Assembly: GCA_024691625.1 (NCBI GenBank)
Contig: JAILNL010000219.1
Coordinates: forward strand, 1-15,887
DNA: 15,887 nucleotides
DNA from: Schwartzia sp. (in: firmicutes)
GTDB taxonomy: Bacteria > Bacillota > Negativicutes > Selenomonadales > Selenomonadaceae
Reading direction: 5' to 3'
Shown piece by piece: positions 14,326 to 15,887 of the stretch. Position 1 is the stretch's first letter, and every line of letters begins with the position of its first letter. The position numbers were made by a program, and so were the translations under genes. The notes below the pieces were generated by a model that saw only the letters and a list, made by a program, of their open reading frames with translations, did no database searches and was not told where the DNA came from.

Positions 14326-15624
14326 ATGACATACAACGATTCATTAGCGTATCTGGAGAGCCTGAATACCTTTGGCATTAAGCTTGGCCTTTCGAGAATC
14401 GAGCGTCTTGCCGAGCTTTTGGGCCATCCGGAGCGCAGGTATAAAACTATCCATGTCACAGGAACGAACGGAAAGGGTTCTGTTTCCTGCATGACGGCGG
14501 AAATACTTCAAAAGTCCGGACTCCGAACGGGTCTGTATACCTCTCCGCATCTGTTTTCATATACGGAGCGGTTCAAGATAAACGGAGAAGAAATTTCCGA
14601 GTCTGATTTTGCTGACTGCATAGATCGGGTGAAAAAAGCGGTTGAACAGATGATCAGTGAAGGGGAGGAATCTCCGACACAGTTCGAGGTTCTTACGGCA
14701 CTAGCGTTTTTGTGGTTTGCGGAGCAGAAGGTTGATTACGCTGTAATTGAGGTAGGACTGGGCGGGCTTTTGGATTCTACGAATATCATTACACCTGTTC
14801 TTTCGGTCATTACCAATGTTACTCTCGAACATGCCGACAGATGTGACGGAACTCTCGATGGTGTGGCGCGCCATAAGGCCGGAATCATCAAAAACGGTGT
14901 TCCTGTTATTACTGCGGCAGAGGGGATGCCTCTTGAAATTATTCGAAGAACAGCAGAGGAAAAAGGTGCTGAGCTTTTTGTGCGGGGCCTTGATTTTACC
15001 AGTGATTTTGTTCGTTTTCACGAAAGCGTACAGGAACTTACCCTTTCGTCGGAAAATCTTGGCGTAAGGTCTCTGCACTATGATTTGTCCCTTTTGGGAG
15101 ATTATCAGATTGCAAACAGCTCTCTGGCGGTTATGGCGGCAGTGCTGCTCTCGAGAAGCGAGCCTTCGATTACTCCCGCGGCAATGCAGGCGGCACTTAA
15201 AAATGCCGTCTGGCCGGGCCGTTTTGAGGACATGAGCATAGGGAATCAGCAAATCCGTGTGGACGGAGCACATAATCCTGCCGGGATAAAGGCGCTTCGT
15301 GAGGCGCTGGACAGATATTATCCGGATATGCCGAGAGTATTCCTTATGGGTATTCTGAAGGATAAGGCTATTGATGAGATGCTTGAGGCGCTTTTGCGTC
15401 CTGAGGATACGCTGGTTGCCACCCTGCCGGATTCTCCGAGGGCTGCCGAACCGGAGCTTTTGGTGGAAAAAGCTGCAGTGAGCCACGGAGAGGCTGAAGC
15501 GGATAACGTTAAAGCACTTGATCGGGCACTTGAACTTTCGGGAGAGGGAACTCTTCTCGTATGTGCAGGTTCGCTCTATTTAATTGGCGGATTGCGGCAG
15601 CTGCTTTTACAGAAGGAGCATTGA
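14326..15624 (+). CDS. folC: Folylpolyglutamate synthase / dihydrofolate synthase (FolC)
   Basis: Mur-ligase-type enzyme that adds glutamate to folates using ATP, and in many bacteria also makes dihydrofolate. The 432-residue product has the P-loop GTNGKGS (46-52), then TSPHLFSYTERFKINGE, Glu142 in EVGLGG, the metal-site histidine in LEHADRCDGT, and VDGAHNPAGI in the C-terminal domain. Two details differ from the common pattern: GLGGLLDSTN has Leu148 where Arg is usual, and HKAGI replaces EKAGI. ATG 14326 follows GAGG at 14315-14318. A TTG at 14314 is in frame and overlaps the valS stop, but it lacks a better ribosome site. Whether it is monofunctional or bifunctional cannot be told here. Confidence 0.95.
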   Translation: MTYNDSLAYLESLNTFGIKLGLSRIERLAELLGHPERRYKTIHVTGTNGKGSVSCMTAEILQKSGLRTGLYTSPHLFSYTERFKINGEEISESDFADCIDRVKKAVEQMISEGEESPTQFEVLTALAFLWFAEQKVDYAVIEVGLGGLLDSTNIITPVLSVITNVTLEHADRCDGTLDGVARHKAGIIKNGVPVITAAEGMPLEIIRRTAEEKGAELFVRGLDFTSDFVRFHESVQELTLSSENLGVRSLHYDLSLLGDYQIANSSLAVMAAVLLSRSEPSITPAAMQAALKNAVWPGRFEDMSIGNQQIRVDGAHNPAGIKALREALDRYYPDMPRVFLMGILKDKAIDEMLEALLRPEDTLVATLPDSPRAAEPELLVEKAAVSHGEAEADNVKALDRALELSGEGTLLVCAGSLYLIGGLRQLLLQKEH

Positions 15625-15627
15625 ATT

Positions 15628-15887
15628 ATGAGAGATCTTAAAGCAATGCGAAGAAAGCGGAATCTGATTTCAATAGAAAACCTGGCTTTTAAGGCACTGC
15701 AGGCGGAGGCGTTTCTGCTGGCGTTGTCGCCGGGAGCAGCAACCATAGCAATGCTTATCGGTTTTGCATTATGGCTGATATGCTGGAAAATAGATGACGA
15801 TGTTCATTTCAGGCATCTTCCCTTTGACAAACCGATAAGCATTGCTATGGTTGCTGCTCCCGGCGACAACGCCAGCAGAAACGCCTC
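15628..15887 (+). CDS. Partial membrane protein, resembles the N-terminus of the O-antigen ligase family
   Basis: The ATG at 15628 follows the folC stop by three bases, with AAGGAG at 15612-15617, and the frame stays open to the window edge (86 codons). The first 30 residues are basic and cytoplasmic-looking (MRDLKAMRRKRNL). A hydrophobic segment follows (residues about 29-54, through IAMLIGFALWLICWKID), then HFRHLPFDKPI. A hydrophobic helix ending in a basic/acidic stretch and then a PFDKP-like motif is typical of the first helix of O-antigen ligase/polymerase (Wzy_C) proteins, which would fit lipopolysaccharide synthesis. The last roughly 19 codons come from the inverted repeat at the window end, are not hydrophobic as the family predicts, and are probably not native. 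The family call is tentative. Confidence 0.5.
   Translation, partial: MRDLKAMRRKRNLISIENLAFKALQAEAFLLALSPGAATIAMLIGFALWLICWKIDDDVHFRHLPFDKPISIAMVAAPGDNASRNA
15706..15887. repeat. 59-bp perfect inverted repeat ending at the window edge
   Basis: Bases 15706-15764 and 15829-15887 are exact reverse complements over 59 bases, separated by 64 bases. The right arm ends exactly at the last base of the window. It lies within an open coding frame and has no insertion-sequence features. A fold-back artefact at a contig end is the simplest reading; a true hairpin-forming repeat is possible. Confidence 0.95.

Noticed and set aside
15706..15887. Insertion-sequence terminal repeats at the window end
   Set aside because: There are only 64 bases between the arms, no transposase and no target duplication is visible, and the left arm is part of the coding frame.
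1..15887. CRISPR array, prophage or defence genes
   Set aside because: No regularly spaced repeats, integrase, phage or nuclease genes were seen; the window consists of core metabolic and translation genes.

Overview
The window looks like chromosomal DNA from an anaerobic, outer-membrane-bearing Firmicute of the Negativicutes type. This is an inference from three features seen together: a T-box riboswitch (typical of Firmicutes), strong sigma-A promoters and GGAGG ribosome sites, and the start of a gene resembling the O-antigen ligase/polymerase family (implying lipopolysaccharide). No 16S or other direct taxonomic marker is present. Both ends cut through genes.

Layout. Bases 1-129 hold the last 42 codons of an unrecognised gene, closed by a strong terminator. 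Bases 168-514 hold no gene. They contain candidate operators, a good sigma-A promoter (TTGCAT-N17-TATACT) and a leader of about 200 nt with several stem-loops. Bases 515-10429 are one tight operon of eleven respiratory complex I genes, nuoA-B-C-D-H-I-J-K-L-M-N, with junctions that overlap or nearly touch, ended by a terminator. The NADH-input genes nuoE, nuoF and nuoG are absent. nuoC and nuoD are separate, and nuoD runs directly into nuoH. The complex therefore has the quinone-reducing arm (B, C, D, I) and the proton-pumping membrane arm (A, H, J, K, L, M, N) but no flavin/NADH module encoded here. Electrons would have to enter at NuoI from another donor such as ferredoxin or flavodoxin (inference).

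Bases 10490-11345 contain a small DUF523 gene, then a short RNA locus. Strong promoters there precede an unidentified hairpin RNA of about 115-145 nt with its own terminator, followed by tRNA-Leu(UAG). The hairpin RNA's 5' end repeats 15 nt spanning the tRNA-Leu 5' end, which suggests a partial tandem duplication.

Bases 11350-15887 start with a promoter and a valine T-box leader (specifier GUC) controlling valS. folC follows, then a partial membrane-protein gene resembling the N-terminus of an O-antigen ligase. The last 59 bases are the exact reverse complement of 15706-15764, so the end of the window is probably a fold-back assembly or template-switch artefact.

The most interesting points are the NADH-module-free complex I, a leucine in NuoM where the conserved channel lysine is expected, the tRNA-like hairpin RNA, the structured nuo leader, and the end inverted repeat.
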